A stretch of 64,000 nucleotides of DNA from assembly GCF_003173575.1 (NCBI RefSeq), contig NZ_QGNY01000002.1, positions 372,001 through 436,000 on the forward strand, read 5' to 3'. The notes under the pieces are model-generated. The model was not told the origin of the DNA. It was given only the letters and a program-made list of their open reading frames with translations, and ran no database searches. Position numbers and translations under genes: made by a program. This stretch comes from Pedobacter paludis (GTDB lineage: Bacteria; Bacteroidota; Bacteroidia; Sphingobacteriales; Sphingobacteriaceae). Positions 53,296-62,845 of this stretch are shown in pieces. Positions within the stretch are counted from its first letter, which is position 1; every line of letters begins with the position of its first letter.

Positions 53296-53521
53296 AAAGT
53301 AAAATTACGTGGATATTTATAATGCTGAGTAAACTCAAAGTAAAAACACATTTGCCAGCGTCCAACACCCCAAACCGAGCAAGCATTTTCTCAAATAGGG
53401 AAAATAGCTCTACATGCACAAAACCCAATGCATTTTTAAATAACTGATTTTTAGATGGTTGTTGAATTTTAAATTTTCGGCATCATTTTGCAAATGCAAT
53501 TGCAAACCATTCAATTCAATT

Positions 53522-55420
53522 ATGAAAAAAACGCTTTTCACATTCTTGACGCTGTCAGGGATGTATTTTGGTGCTTTCGCTCAGCGCCAGCCAGATCATA
53601 TTATTGATTTAAAAAATCATATTCAGGAGATCAATATTCATCAAATTACGGGTATTCCAATCGCTGTAACCAACGAATCCTATTACGGTATTGATCCTAA
53701 TACAAATAGGACAATATGGAAAGTTGATAGAGCGCTGTACCAAAAACTTTCTAACTTAACCGATGATACTCCAGAAGATTTTTTCGAAGTTGCACTAACA
53801 CCTTACGCTATAATAAACGATAATTTAGTTGATGTAAGATCCGGTAAACTAATCATAGATAAAACCAAAGACAATATTAAAAGGCTAAAGAAGTACGACA
53901 CAATGTTGCCGATTGGTGTAGTATTACTCGAAGGCGCATCAGATGGTGTTCAATATCTTTTCTGTGTAGATTTAAACAAAACAGAATTAAAATGGAAAGC
54001 AAAAATTGGCACAACAAGTATGCTGAAAGATGCCGTTAAAGGTGCTATTCCAGAAAACCCATTTACCACAGGCAGTTTCAAAACTATTGTAAGCAAAAAT
54101 GGTAATTTCATTTATAAGGCCGATAAACACCTTATTTCAATTAATGGGGCAGATGGCACCGTTATGTGGGATCTTAATATTAATCCTGGACAGGCTTTTT
54201 TCAATAATGATGAGAGTTGTTTAATGGTAGTTGATAAAGGTGGAAGCATGATGTCTATGGTTACTAATTCGATGACCTTAAACTTAAATAAACTTGAGGC
54301 TTTGGGAAAGGAAATGACAGCGATTGACCCACAGACAGGCAAAACCAAATATGAATTGAAGTTAGAAGACAGATATAAATGGACTGCTGATTTTGGGGAT
54401 GAATTTTTTGTGGCCAGTACAGCAGGTGGAAATTTATACAGCTATGCAAATGGGCAGAAAAAATTCAAAAAAGATTTTGATGAAAAAAGAATTCAGGATA
54501 TTCAAAAAACAAATGAAGGTTATTTAATTTCTTATAAAAACGAGCAAATGCTTGTAGACCAGACCGGTAAAAAGCTTTGGAAAAAACCTGTTGTAATAGA
54601 AGATGTTAGTGATGATGTTGATTATGATCGCTATGATTATAAAACAGGTTATGTTATTGCGTATAAAAGTTATTTAGGTTATTACGTTAAAGATCAGAAG
54701 AAACCTGTTTGGAAACTTAGTCTAGACGAAAAAGCAAAACTTGCTTATGATGCATTGCATCAAAACATCCTAATTCTTGACGGAGAAAAATATTATATCA
54801 TCAATCCTGAAAAATCAGCTGAGAAACCAAAGCCTTTAAAAGTTAAACTTAAAGACGATGGCGATAGCTTTAACGTAGTAGATATTAAACCTAATTCTTA
54901 CTTTTTTAGTGGGCCATTTGAATATTTCATCACTGATATTTCTGGCAACATTATTAAACAAAAGTATTTTAAAGAACCTGGAGGGTTTATGAGACAGCTT
55001 GCAAACGTGGGATCAGGAGTTTTGGCAGCGGCCGCAGCTTATCAAGCAACTGCCGGTTTAATGAATATGGATAAAGGCATTGCTCAATCTTTAACAGGTT
55101 TGGGCGAATCTGGTAAACAAACATTTAAAAAGGGCGTAAATCAATATAACTCTACAAATGCCCTTGCATCAGGCGCCGCACTTCTTCAAGCTTTCGGCGG
55201 ACCAAGATACAATGCATTTGCTTCAACACCTTCTAATGCATATTATTTTACTAAAGGTGAAAATAATGACAAATTATTAATAAGGGTTCTTAAAGATAAC
55301 GGTGATGAAACCGATAAATTAATTTTCTTAAACAACAAGCCTGTTTATCAAATAGATTATATTACAAATAAGGTTTTTTATCTGCATGGAAATGAACTAC
55401 AGATTTTTAATAATAGATAA
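53522..55420 (+). CDS. PQQ-binding-like beta-propeller secreted protein
   Basis: 632 residues from ATG 53522 (MKKTLFTFLTLSGMYFGAFA); a start at 53459 would add a leader without signal-peptide features. The signal peptide ends at AFAQ. Repeated strands with Trp and Asp (TIWKVDRALYQKL, ELKWKAKIGTTSMLKDA, TVMWDLNINPGQAFF, KKLWKKPVVIEDVSD, KPVWKLSLDEKAKLAY) are typical of WD/PQQ-like propellers. The C-terminal part contains a Gly/Ala-rich stretch near about 520-585 (AAAAAYQATAGLMNM). No quinone-binding residues are assigned. The function is unknown; an envelope scaffold is possible. Confidence 0.8.
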   Translation: MKKTLFTFLTLSGMYFGAFAQRQPDHIIDLKNHIQEINIHQITGIPIAVTNESYYGIDPNTNRTIWKVDRALYQKLSNLTDDTPEDFFEVALTPYAIINDNLVDVRSGKLIIDKTKDNIKRLKKYDTMLPIGVVLLEGASDGVQYLFCVDLNKTELKWKAKIGTTSMLKDAVKGAIPENPFTTGSFKTIVSKNGNFIYKADKHLISINGADGTVMWDLNINPGQAFFNNDESCLMVVDKGGSMMSMVTNSMTLNLNKLEALGKEMTAIDPQTGKTKYELKLEDRYKWTADFGDEFFVASTAGGNLYSYANGQKKFKKDFDEKRIQDIQKTNEGYLISYKNEQMLVDQTGKKLWKKPVVIEDVSDDVDYDRYDYKTGYVIAYKSYLGYYVKDQKKPVWKLSLDEKAKLAYDALHQNILILDGEKYYIINPEKSAEKPKPLKVKLKDDGDSFNVVDIKPNSYFFSGPFEYFITDISGNIIKQKYFKEPGGFMRQLANVGSGVLAAAAAYQATAGLMNMDKGIAQSLTGLGESGKQTFKKGVNQYNSTNALASGAALLQAFGGPRYNAFASTPSNAYYFTKGENNDKLLIRVLKDNGDETDKLIFLNNKPVYQIDYITNKVFYLHGNELQIFNNR

Positions 55421-55438
55421 CTGATTTAAAAACCTAAT

Positions 55439-55480
55439 AAAAAGGGCAATTTTCTATTGAAAACTGCCCTTTTTATTATT
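55439..55480. terminator. bidirectional intrinsic terminator
   Basis: AAAAAGGGCA and TGCCCTTTTT pair perfectly, and the inner ATTTTC/GAAAAC continues the stem. T-rich sequence follows on both strands. It lies between the convergent propeller and M14 genes and should end both transcripts. Confidence 0.85.
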
Positions 55481-55497
55481 TTGACACCAATATCCTT

Positions 55498-58200
55498 CTA
55501 TCTATACAGCTGATTAAACAGCAGTTTAAATGTTCCATGAGTTTGCGCTCGGAATGTAATTTCTGGTCCGAAGGCGTAAAGTGTTCCTTTTCCAATTTGG
55601 CTTTGAAAACTTGTAATTCCATCTTTTAAATAAGCCTGCCCCCAAGCCCATCCGCTTCTTAACGGAGAAGCAGAATTAAACCACATTAATGGTTCAATTT
55701 TATAAGTAGATTTTGAGTCTTTATCCAATTTAAAAACCGGGCTTTCATCAAAGTAAACATCGGTAAGTTTATCTAAGCCCCAGTTTGCAGATTTGCTTTC
55801 ATCAATTTCTGTTTGTAAAACACTTCCAGGAATATAATATTTTTCATCAGGAAGTTTTTTGTCTTTACCATCAACAAGCTCAACAATGGCATTTTTTACA
55901 GGTAGGCCAAGCTGATATGCTAAATTGGTGCTTGTTCCCATCGTTACAATCTTTCCGCCGTCTTCTAAAAATTTCTTCAATTCTGGAATTGATTTATCTG
56001 ATGTGATTCTTCCCAATTGTTTTCTGTATTCTTCGGGAATTTCCTCTGCTTTTGGACCAAAATTTCTACCGCCTGCACCTTGCGCCTGAAGAGCCGGAAT
56101 TGCCCCGCCAACAAATACAATTACATCGTATTTAGATTTCAGATTTCCTGCATCAATATCCTGAGGATAAACAACATCAATTGCATAATGGTATTGTTCC
56201 ATTATAAAACGAACCCAGCCAGAAGGCATCGAACCACCATAAGTATCCCATAACGCAATGCGAGCATTATTTACCGCAACTTTACGTTTGGGTTCGGCCC
56301 CGATTTGGGCATTTACATTTGCTTTCTGCAAAACCTCTACCGCTTTAGCTGAAGATTTTACATAAAAATCTCCTGATTTCTCATCGCGAACCACAGCAAG
56401 ATTTGCCTTCAGTAAATCGTTAACGGCTTTATAAGAATCATTTTGCTTAGAGCTTAAAACAAATCCTTTGCCCAATGGGACTTTATTTGAAGGTGCCAGA
56501 AGTTCTCCGATAGGCAGTTTTTTAAACGGCCCAGAAAAATCATTTAAAATGCGATCAAATTTAACATTCATTAAATAAGCTAACGTCCAACCTGCAGCAT
56601 CGTATGGCGCAACTGGCGGGCCACCAGGATATTTAAAATCGTTTGGATGATCTTGTGGCTCAAACATATCCAACACGTGCGGTCTAAAAGCCTGATCGGT
56701 TTTTACAACATAACTTCCGGCAGGATATTTCTTTCCTTCAACCGTAAAATCGGCAGAAGCTTTTTCTACAACAATTCCTGTTCTGATTAACGCATTTAAA
56801 AATTTAACCGCTGTATTAAAGTCGGGCTGATCTACAGAAAGAATATAACCTCTGGCATCGCGATTAATTGGCGCTTTCATTACAGTATCATAAGCTTTCA
56901 TACTAATCTGTCTGCGGGCTCCAAAATCAGATTCTCCGCCAGCAACCGTTGCACCTTTTTCATTCTTGGCCGCTTCGTTAATTGCTTCTATTTTTTTAGG
57001 CGAGAATGACCAATTATCCTTATTTCCTCTATCTATTGAGTTTTTGCCCATTTGATAAATGTTATACAACAATTCATCGTGATAGCGTTGTGCATAACCC
57101 AAAACAGCATAATTTAAGGATACTGAATAGTCAATCGAATTTTTAAAATACCATTTTCTTGGTGTAATTGGGTTTGGAGAATCGCCACTTGGCAACAATC
57201 TAGAAGGCACTAATGGGATATCGGAAGGTGTGGGGCTCCCAATAATCTCCGTTAATAGACCAACCATATTATGAAAATATGTTGTAGTACGAAGCCCTCC
57301 GTTGTACCATGTAGAATATACAGATCCGCCCCTTTGAGTATATCCCGGTTTATTTTCCACATTCATTCTGTTGTGCATTGCGGCGCCTACAGCATCCAAG
57401 CTGGTTAAAATTGTAGGGTCGAAAACATAATTAAACGGATCGCGATAGGGTGGGCCTGCAACAACAGTTCCTGCAGGACCAGCTTGATGATGATTATACA
57501 TAATCTGCGGAATCCACTCTACAAATAGCTGGCGCCCAATGTTTTGTGTTTCTTTAAGATTAAGCATAAAGAAATCTCTGTTATTATCATGGCCGGCGTA
57601 TTTTTCATAAAGTCTCGGTAAACCGCTTAAAGTTCTTTTTTTAGGGTCTTTATCCCTCATGTACCAATTGCTTACCAACTCCTGCCCATCAGGATTAGCA
57701 TGGGTAAACAGAATGATTACATTATCCAGAATACGCATCGTTTCTGGATCTTTTCTCGAAACAAATTCATAAATGGTTTGAATGAGCTGATGGGCGCCAA
57801 CGGTTTCAGTAGCATGTAAACCTCCATCAATCCAAACCACAGCTTTACCTTCTTGCGCCAAAGCTTTTGCTTTTTCTGGCGATATTTCTGCATGAGCAAG
57901 CTGTTGCGAAATCTCTTTGTAACGATCTAGTTTTTTTAAGTTTTCTGGCGAAGAAACAATTAGCATATATTGACTTCTGCCTTCTTCGGTTTTACCAATA
58001 TCAACCAGCTTAACACGATTGGATGCCTCTGCAAGTTTCTTAAAATAAGCTTCGGTTTGCGTATAGGTTGCCAGTTGATAGTCATCGCCAATGTTAAAGC
58101 CAAAGTGCGATTTTGGTGTAGGGATTTCCTGTGCAACCGCAGCACTACTGCTTACAATTAAAAAGGCAAGACACAGCTTTTTAAAGTAGTTTTTTATCAT
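55498..58200 (-). CDS. secreted M14 family zinc carboxypeptidase
   Basis: 900 residues from ATG 58200 (MIKNYFKKLCLAFLIVSSSA); a start at 58230 is possible. The signal peptide ends at AVAQ. The zinc motif is WIDGGLHATETVG (His129, Glu132), with NPDGQELVSNWYM and MYNHHQAGPAG downstream, in line with M14 domains of Bacteroidota. A long C-terminal part (about 560-900) contains a flavodoxin-like or GATase-like segment (KSKYDVIVFVGGAIPAL, GGKIVTMGTSTNLAYQLGLP). The enzyme probably digests proteins or peptides outside the cytoplasm. Its gene is upstream of the metE riboswitch on the opposite strand. Confidence 0.9.
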   Translation of the reverse strand: MIKNYFKKLCLAFLIVSSSAAVAQEIPTPKSHFGFNIGDDYQLATYTQTEAYFKKLAEASNRVKLVDIGKTEEGRSQYMLIVSSPENLKKLDRYKEISQQLAHAEISPEKAKALAQEGKAVVWIDGGLHATETVGAHQLIQTIYEFVSRKDPETMRILDNVIILFTHANPDGQELVSNWYMRDKDPKKRTLSGLPRLYEKYAGHDNNRDFFMLNLKETQNIGRQLFVEWIPQIMYNHHQAGPAGTVVAGPPYRDPFNYVFDPTILTSLDAVGAAMHNRMNVENKPGYTQRGGSVYSTWYNGGLRTTTYFHNMVGLLTEIIGSPTPSDIPLVPSRLLPSGDSPNPITPRKWYFKNSIDYSVSLNYAVLGYAQRYHDELLYNIYQMGKNSIDRGNKDNWSFSPKKIEAINEAAKNEKGATVAGGESDFGARRQISMKAYDTVMKAPINRDARGYILSVDQPDFNTAVKFLNALIRTGIVVEKASADFTVEGKKYPAGSYVVKTDQAFRPHVLDMFEPQDHPNDFKYPGGPPVAPYDAAGWTLAYLMNVKFDRILNDFSGPFKKLPIGELLAPSNKVPLGKGFVLSSKQNDSYKAVNDLLKANLAVVRDEKSGDFYVKSSAKAVEVLQKANVNAQIGAEPKRKVAVNNARIALWDTYGGSMPSGWVRFIMEQYHYAIDVVYPQDIDAGNLKSKYDVIVFVGGAIPALQAQGAGGRNFGPKAEEIPEEYRKQLGRITSDKSIPELKKFLEDGGKIVTMGTSTNLAYQLGLPVKNAIVELVDGKDKKLPDEKYYIPGSVLQTEIDESKSANWGLDKLTDVYFDESPVFKLDKDSKSTYKIEPLMWFNSASPLRSGWAWGQAYLKDGITSFQSQIGKGTLYAFGPEITFRAQTHGTFKLLFNQLYR

Positions 58201-58404
58201 AACGGGGGATTTGTTTGTTGGATAAATCAAATATAATATAGAATCACATCCAAAAATGCCCTGAATTAAATTTGTTACAAGTAGTTTGATATGTTTTGGG
58301 TGCCGTTTTAAGGCAAATGAGTATAAATCGAAAAAATTCTAAATCCTAATCCATACATTTGCCATTGATGTAAGTTCTTAACTTTATTTTTTCATCAACC
58401 AATA

Positions 58405-58580
58405 TAGGTTCCGGGTGTAAAATCTGGATTAAAAGGGAATCGTGTGCAAATCACGAGCTGTCGCGCAACTGTAAATCTTGTCTTCAACAAAAAAGACAAC
58501 AGTTTTATCAATTAGGCCACTGTTCCGAATTTCGGAATGGGAAGGCGATAAAACTGGGGATAAGTCAGGAGACCTGCCAT
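58405..58580 (+). promoter_or_regulatory. cobalamin (B12) riboswitch before metE
   Basis: Core phrases of the aptamer occur in order: aaaAGGGAAtcGTG (58432 on), GAGCTGTCGCGCAACTGTAA (58460 on), GCCACTG (58516 on), GGGAAGGCGATAAAAC (58539 on) and AGTCAGGAGACCTGCC (58563-58578). About 215 bases separate it from the metE ATG. Expression of the B12-independent enzyme would be shut off when adenosyl- or methylcobalamin is bound. A clear terminator or anti-RBS hairpin was not identified. A 70-codon frame on the other strand is only a shadow of this structure. Confidence 0.93.
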
Positions 58581-58795
58581 TATTGAATTGACGGTGCTTT
58601 CGCGTTCTAAGGCAATTGGTCAGGTCTGATAGGTTCAACAATAAAATTAACCGTTTTATTAAAATTGCGATAAGCTTTTATGCTGATGCGCCGATTTATC
58701 GTGCCCATTCCTTTCCACTTATTTTTTAACAGAAACATTGTAAAATATTGCACAGAGGGCTTTTAAACGATTTATTTACTTAATCTTTAAAAGAA

Positions 58796-61129
58796 ATGCT
58801 AACGCAAAATCTTGGCTATCCGCGAATTGGTAGCCACCGAGAATTAAAGAAAATCTGCGAAAATTATTGGGCAGATAAAACCGGGTACAAAAACGTACTC
58901 CAAGTGGGCAAAAACATCCGTCACGAAAACTGGCTGATGCAAAAGGAAGCTGGAATTGATGTTATTCCATCAAACGATTTTTCCTTTTATGATCATGTAC
59001 TGGATCATTCCTTAACTTTTGGCGCAATTCCGAAAAGGTACAATGAAGTTATCCTGAAGAAAGGAAATTCAGAGCTGGATTTATACTTCGCAATGGCCAG
59101 AGGTTACCAAAAAGAAGGCCTGGATGTTGTTGCCATGGAAATGACAAAATGGTTTGATACCAATTACCATTACATTGTACCAGAGTTTTATAAAGATCAG
59201 CCATTCAAACTTTTTTCAACCAAAATTGTGGACGAATTTTATGAGGCAAAACAGCTTGGCATTATAACCAAACCTGTTTTAATCGGCCCTGTTTCTTATC
59301 TTTTATTGGGAAAGGAAAAGGAGACAGGTTTCGATAAGATTGATTTAATTAAAAATCTGCTTCCGGTTTATTTGGATATTCTTTCTCGTTTGGATGCGCT
59401 TGATGTTGAATATGTTCAGTTTGATGAGCCTTTTCTAACACTTGATTTAGACGAAAAAGCAAAGAAAGCATACGAATTTGTTTACAAGGAAATTAGAAAA
59501 GCTTTCCCGAGATTAAAAATTGTTTTGGCCACCTATTTTGAAGGATTGGGCAATAATTTAGCTTTAGCAACTTCGCTTCCGATAAATGTTTTGCATATAG
59601 ATTTGGTAAGATCAGAAACACAATTGAATGATGTTCTATCGGCTCTTAATGAAAAAACCACTCTTTCTTTGGGTTTGGTAGATGGAAGAAACATCTGGAA
59701 AAACGATTTCGAAAAATCTTTATCCATCATTGATCAAGCCGTTGAAAAACTCGGTTCAGATCGGGTGTGGATTGCGCCTTCTTGTTCTTTAATCCATTCT
59801 CCTGTAGATTTAACCAACGAAACCAATGAGCAAGATTTATCATCAGAAATAAAGCAGTGGTTGGCATTTGCCAAACAAAAAGTTGCCGAAACTGTAATTC
59901 TTAAAAAACTCGCCACAAAAGAAAGCCCTGCATCTACCCTGCAAAAGCTCGAAGAAAACAAAATCGCAATAGGCAACCGCAAAAGTTCTGATTTAATTCA
60001 CAATCAACAAGTTAAGCAAAGAGTTTTGGCTTTAAAAGACGAAGATGCCGAGCGTTTAAGTTCTTTTGCATCAAGAAAAATTAAACAGCAATCGTTAAAT
60101 CTTCCAGCCTATGCTACAACAACTATTGGCTCTTTCCCACAAACAGCAGAAGTAAGAAGCTGGAGGGCAAAGTTTAAAAATGGAACGTACACATTAGATG
60201 AATACAATACCTTAATTGCCGAAGAAACAGCTAAAGCGGTGAAATGGCAAGAGGAAATCGATTTGGATGTTTTGGTTCATGGCGAATTTGAACGAAACGA
60301 CATGGTAGAATATTTCGGTGAACTGTTAAACGGTTTCGCCTTTTCGAAAAATGGATGGGTGCAGAGTTATGGTTCCCGCTGCGTTAAACCACCTATAACT
60401 TTTGGTGATGTTTCAAGGCCAGAAGCCATGACCGTTAAATGGACAGCCTATGCGCAATCCTTAACTTCAAAATACATAAAAGGCATGTTAACAGGGCCCG
60501 TTACGATTTTGCAGTGGTCTTTTGTTCGAAATGATCAGCCCCGATCAGTAACCTGCACCCAAATTGCCTTGGCCATTCGTGATGAAGTTTGCGATTTAGA
60601 AAATGCTGGGATAAAGATTATTCAGATCGATGAACCTGCAATTAGAGAGGGCCTGCCATTACGAAAAGCAGATTGGCAAAATTATTTGAATTGGGCCGTT
60701 AAAGCCTTTAAAATTTCTGCAAGTGGCATTCAAGATGAAACGCAGATTCACACGCACATGTGTTATTCGGAGTTTAACGATATTATCCAGAACATTGCAG
60801 ATATGGATGCTGATGTAATTACAATAGAAACTTCGCGTTCGCAAATGGAGTTATTGGATGCTTTTGCTGATTTTAAATATCCAAATGAGATTGGCCCCGG
60901 CGTTTACGATATCCATTCGCCAAGAGTTCCAAAAAGAGAAGAAATGGTTCATTTGCTAAAGAAAGCCAAAGCGGTTATTCCAAGCGAGCAACTTTGGGTA
61001 AATCCTGATTGTGGCCTAAAAACCCGTGGATGGGACGAAACCAAAAAAGCGTTAATTGAAATGGTCGAGGCCGCAAAAGAAATGCGCAAGTCTGAAGCTG
61101 TTTTAACTGCTGAGCAAGAAATAAATTAA
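58796..61129 (+). CDS. metE: cobalamin-independent methionine synthase MetE
   Basis: 777 residues, a normal length. The N-terminal barrel begins LGYPRIGSHRELKKICENYW. The catalytic C-terminal barrel begins LPAYATTTIGSFPQTAEVRS and carries the zinc ligands in IQIDEPAIREGLPLRKADW, TQIHTHMCYSEFNDI and WVNPDCGLKTRGWDETKKAL (His, Cys, Glu and Cys). It transfers a methyl group from methyltetrahydropteroyl-triglutamate to homocysteine. The riboswitch upstream implies that the strain also has B12-dependent MetH or B12 uptake elsewhere. Clearly separate from the ICE. Confidence 0.96.
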   Translation: MLTQNLGYPRIGSHRELKKICENYWADKTGYKNVLQVGKNIRHENWLMQKEAGIDVIPSNDFSFYDHVLDHSLTFGAIPKRYNEVILKKGNSELDLYFAMARGYQKEGLDVVAMEMTKWFDTNYHYIVPEFYKDQPFKLFSTKIVDEFYEAKQLGIITKPVLIGPVSYLLLGKEKETGFDKIDLIKNLLPVYLDILSRLDALDVEYVQFDEPFLTLDLDEKAKKAYEFVYKEIRKAFPRLKIVLATYFEGLGNNLALATSLPINVLHIDLVRSETQLNDVLSALNEKTTLSLGLVDGRNIWKNDFEKSLSIIDQAVEKLGSDRVWIAPSCSLIHSPVDLTNETNEQDLSSEIKQWLAFAKQKVAETVILKKLATKESPASTLQKLEENKIAIGNRKSSDLIHNQQVKQRVLALKDEDAERLSSFASRKIKQQSLNLPAYATTTIGSFPQTAEVRSWRAKFKNGTYTLDEYNTLIAEETAKAVKWQEEIDLDVLVHGEFERNDMVEYFGELLNGFAFSKNGWVQSYGSRCVKPPITFGDVSRPEAMTVKWTAYAQSLTSKYIKGMLTGPVTILQWSFVRNDQPRSVTCTQIALAIRDEVCDLENAGIKIIQIDEPAIREGLPLRKADWQNYLNWAVKAFKISASGIQDETQIHTHMCYSEFNDIIQNIADMDADVITIETSRSQMELLDAFADFKYPNEIGPGVYDIHSPRVPKREEMVHLLKKAKAVIPSEQLWVNPDCGLKTRGWDETKKALIEMVEAAKEMRKSEAVLTAEQEIN

Positions 61130-61136
61130 TACTTTT

Positions 61137-61223
61137 GCCACGGAGGCACGAAATAACGGAAGAAATGGAAAGGAGCACTAAGCTAAAAAAGATTAATTCC
61201 GTGAAAATCTGCGTTTCCGTGGC
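61137..61223. repeat. intergenic repeat with GCCACGGA/TCCGTGGC ends
   Basis: GCCACGGA (61137-61144) and TCCGTGGC (61216-61223) face each other around a purine-rich stretch (GGAAGAAATGG, AGGAGCACTAAGC, GATTAATTCCGTG). This wording (ccacggaggcacg, aattccgtgaaaatctgcg, ttccgtggc) is familiar as a scattered repeat in Bacteroidota. It occupies the gap between metE and the thioesterase, and produces a spurious in-frame extension of the latter. Confidence 0.6.
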
Positions 61224-61242
61224 TATGTTTTTAAAAATCATT

Positions 61243-61629
61243 ATGACCCTAGAAGAAAGAATATCCAATTCAAAAACAAGCATTTTTAAAGCTGTTTTTC
61301 CAAATACGACAAATCATTACGATACACTTTTTGGTGGAACGGCCATGCACATGATGGACGAAGTTGCCTTTATTACGGCAACGCGTTTTAGCAGGCAGAT
61401 TATGGTTACCGTAAGCAGTGATAGAATCGATTTTAAGAAACCCATCCCAGCAGGAACTATTGTAGAGCTAATTGGAAAGGTTAGCCATGTAGGCAATACC
61501 AGTTTAAAGGTAAATGTAGAGATTTACATTGAGCAAATGTATGCTGAAGGTAGAGAACTAGCCGTTCACGGAGATTTCACTTTTGTTGCTATTGATGAAA
61601 ATAAAAAGCCCGTTCAAGTGATTAAATAG
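61243..61629 (+). CDS. hotdog-fold acyl-CoA thioesterase (YciA/BACH type)
   Basis: 128 residues from ATG 61243 (MTLEERISNSKTSIFKAVFP); the in-frame extension to 61135 runs through the repeat. The hotdog motif is NTTNHYDTLFGGTAMHMMDE, with the Asp of the active site in the central helix and VTVSSDRIDFKKPIPAGTIV downstream. It cleaves acyl-CoA to acid and CoA. A short single-domain form. It has no operon partner; cdsA lies 166 bases further on the other strand. Confidence 0.9.
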   Translation: MTLEERISNSKTSIFKAVFPNTTNHYDTLFGGTAMHMMDEVAFITATRFSRQIMVTVSSDRIDFKKPIPAGTIVELIGKVSHVGNTSLKVNVEIYIEQMYAEGRELAVHGDFTFVAIDENKKPVQVIK

Positions 61630-61794
61630 CATTAAAAGTATAATACGACAGAATTTTGCATCTTCATCATCCAAATTTTTATGAAAAATTCTCGCCATAT
61701 AAGAAATAAAAGGACTTTGAAGAAAAACTAAACTAAGTCGGTTGCTCTTAAATGTCTTATATGGTAGATTTGTCTGCCCATAAAAATATCGATC

Positions 61795-62604
61795 CTAATA
61801 CAATATCAAATACAGATAAGCATAAACAACGGGGGCGGCCAGCAATAAACCATCGAAGCGATCAAGCAATCCACCATGGCCTGGCAACAAACCGCCACTG
61901 TCTTTGGTATCCAAACTGCGCTTAAGCATCGATTCTACCAAATCTCCAAGCGTGCCAAACGATGCAATTAAAACAGCCATTCCGGCCCAAACCATAACCT
62001 GATTTTCGATAAACAGATAAGATAAACCAATCGCTACTAAAACGCTTGTAAACATTCCTCCAAAGAAACCTTCCCAGCTTTTTTTAGGCGAATGACGTTC
62101 GAATAATTTTCGTTTCCCATACTTTACCCCGAAAAGGTATGCGCCAGTATCGTTCGCCCAAAGCATTAACAAAAAGGCCAATGGAAAATGAAAGTTGTAA
62201 TTATTCCAGTCTTTTAAAAAGCCTAAGGCATGAAAAAAGCAAAAAGGAATGGTTACGTAAACAAAGCCCACAAAGGTGTACGAAATGTTGGCAAAAGGAA
62301 TTTTGTTCTTCTTGTAAAGTTCGCTGATAAAAACAGAAAAGATTAAGGGAATGCAGAGCAAAAGGTATTTTACATCGTATTTTAAATAATGTAAGCCTGC
62401 AGCCATAAGAAAAATTAAACCTCCGGCAACTAAGCCAATATTTCGGTGTGGCCTAATGCCAGAATTTTTAATCAGTTTATAAAACTCAAAAAGAGATAAA
62501 ATACTAAGAATTAGATAAAAAGCGGTAAAAGTATAGCTGCCCAAAAATATGGAGCCAAGCATAACTATGGTAAAAAAGAATGCGGTTATTGCCCGGGTTT
62601 TCAT
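61795..62604 (-). CDS. cdsA: phosphatidate cytidylyltransferase
   Basis: 269 residues with about seven to eight membrane segments (for example LGSIFLGSYTFTAFYLILSI, IGLVAGGLIFLMAAGLHYLK and VMVWAGMAVLIASFGTLGDL). The family signature appears as ESMLKRSLDTKDSGGLLPGH followed by GGLLDRFDGLLLAAP, with the Mg-binding KD and DRxD residues. The phrase RHSPKKSWEGFFGGMFTS precedes it. It makes CDP-diacylglycerol for phospholipids. It is in the order CPBP-DUF2007-cdsA on the minus strand. Confidence 0.95.
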   Translation of the reverse strand: MKTRAITAFFFTIVMLGSIFLGSYTFTAFYLILSILSLFEFYKLIKNSGIRPHRNIGLVAGGLIFLMAAGLHYLKYDVKYLLLCIPLIFSVFISELYKKNKIPFANISYTFVGFVYVTIPFCFFHALGFLKDWNNYNFHFPLAFLLMLWANDTGAYLFGVKYGKRKLFERHSPKKSWEGFFGGMFTSVLVAIGLSYLFIENQVMVWAGMAVLIASFGTLGDLVESMLKRSLDTKDSGGLLPGHGGLLDRFDGLLLAAPVVYAYLYLILY

Positions 62605-62638
62605 TTAAGGTAGGTAAAAGGGTGTAAGGTTAGAATTT

Positions 62639-62845
62639 TTATTCAATTTCATTTTGAACCATGTACTCAATTGCTTTATCAAAATCGGCCTGATTTACCA
62701 AAACGTTTACTTCGCCAAAATTATAAGCAGCAAGTTGCTTGTTAATGGTTACGGCCGGAATTCCGGCTTCAGTTAAGCCCTGTTTCAAAACTTCGGCGGC
62801 AAATGCATCGCCAGTTGTATATACTTTAACCCAGTTTTCGTTCAC
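62639..62845 (-). CDS. DUF2007-type putative signal transducing protein
   Basis: 68 residues, WVKVYTTGDAFAAEVLKQGL then EAGIPAVTINKQ, NVLVNQADFDKAIEYM, as in the DUF2007 (GlnB-like) fold. It is a single domain. The role is not known. It overlaps the CPBP gene by 20 bases and lies 34 bases before cdsA, so all three are probably one operon. Confidence 0.88.
   Translation of the reverse strand: MNENWVKVYTTGDAFAAEVLKQGLTEAGIPAVTINKQLAAYNFGEVNVLVNQADFDKAIEYMVQNEIE

Noticed and set aside
58429..58641. 70-codon frame on the minus strand before metE
   Set aside because: It is the antisense of the cobalamin riboswitch.
61135..61242. 36-residue N-terminal extension of the thioesterase
   Set aside because: The extension is encoded by an intergenic repeat; the hotdog domain begins at the ATG at 61243.
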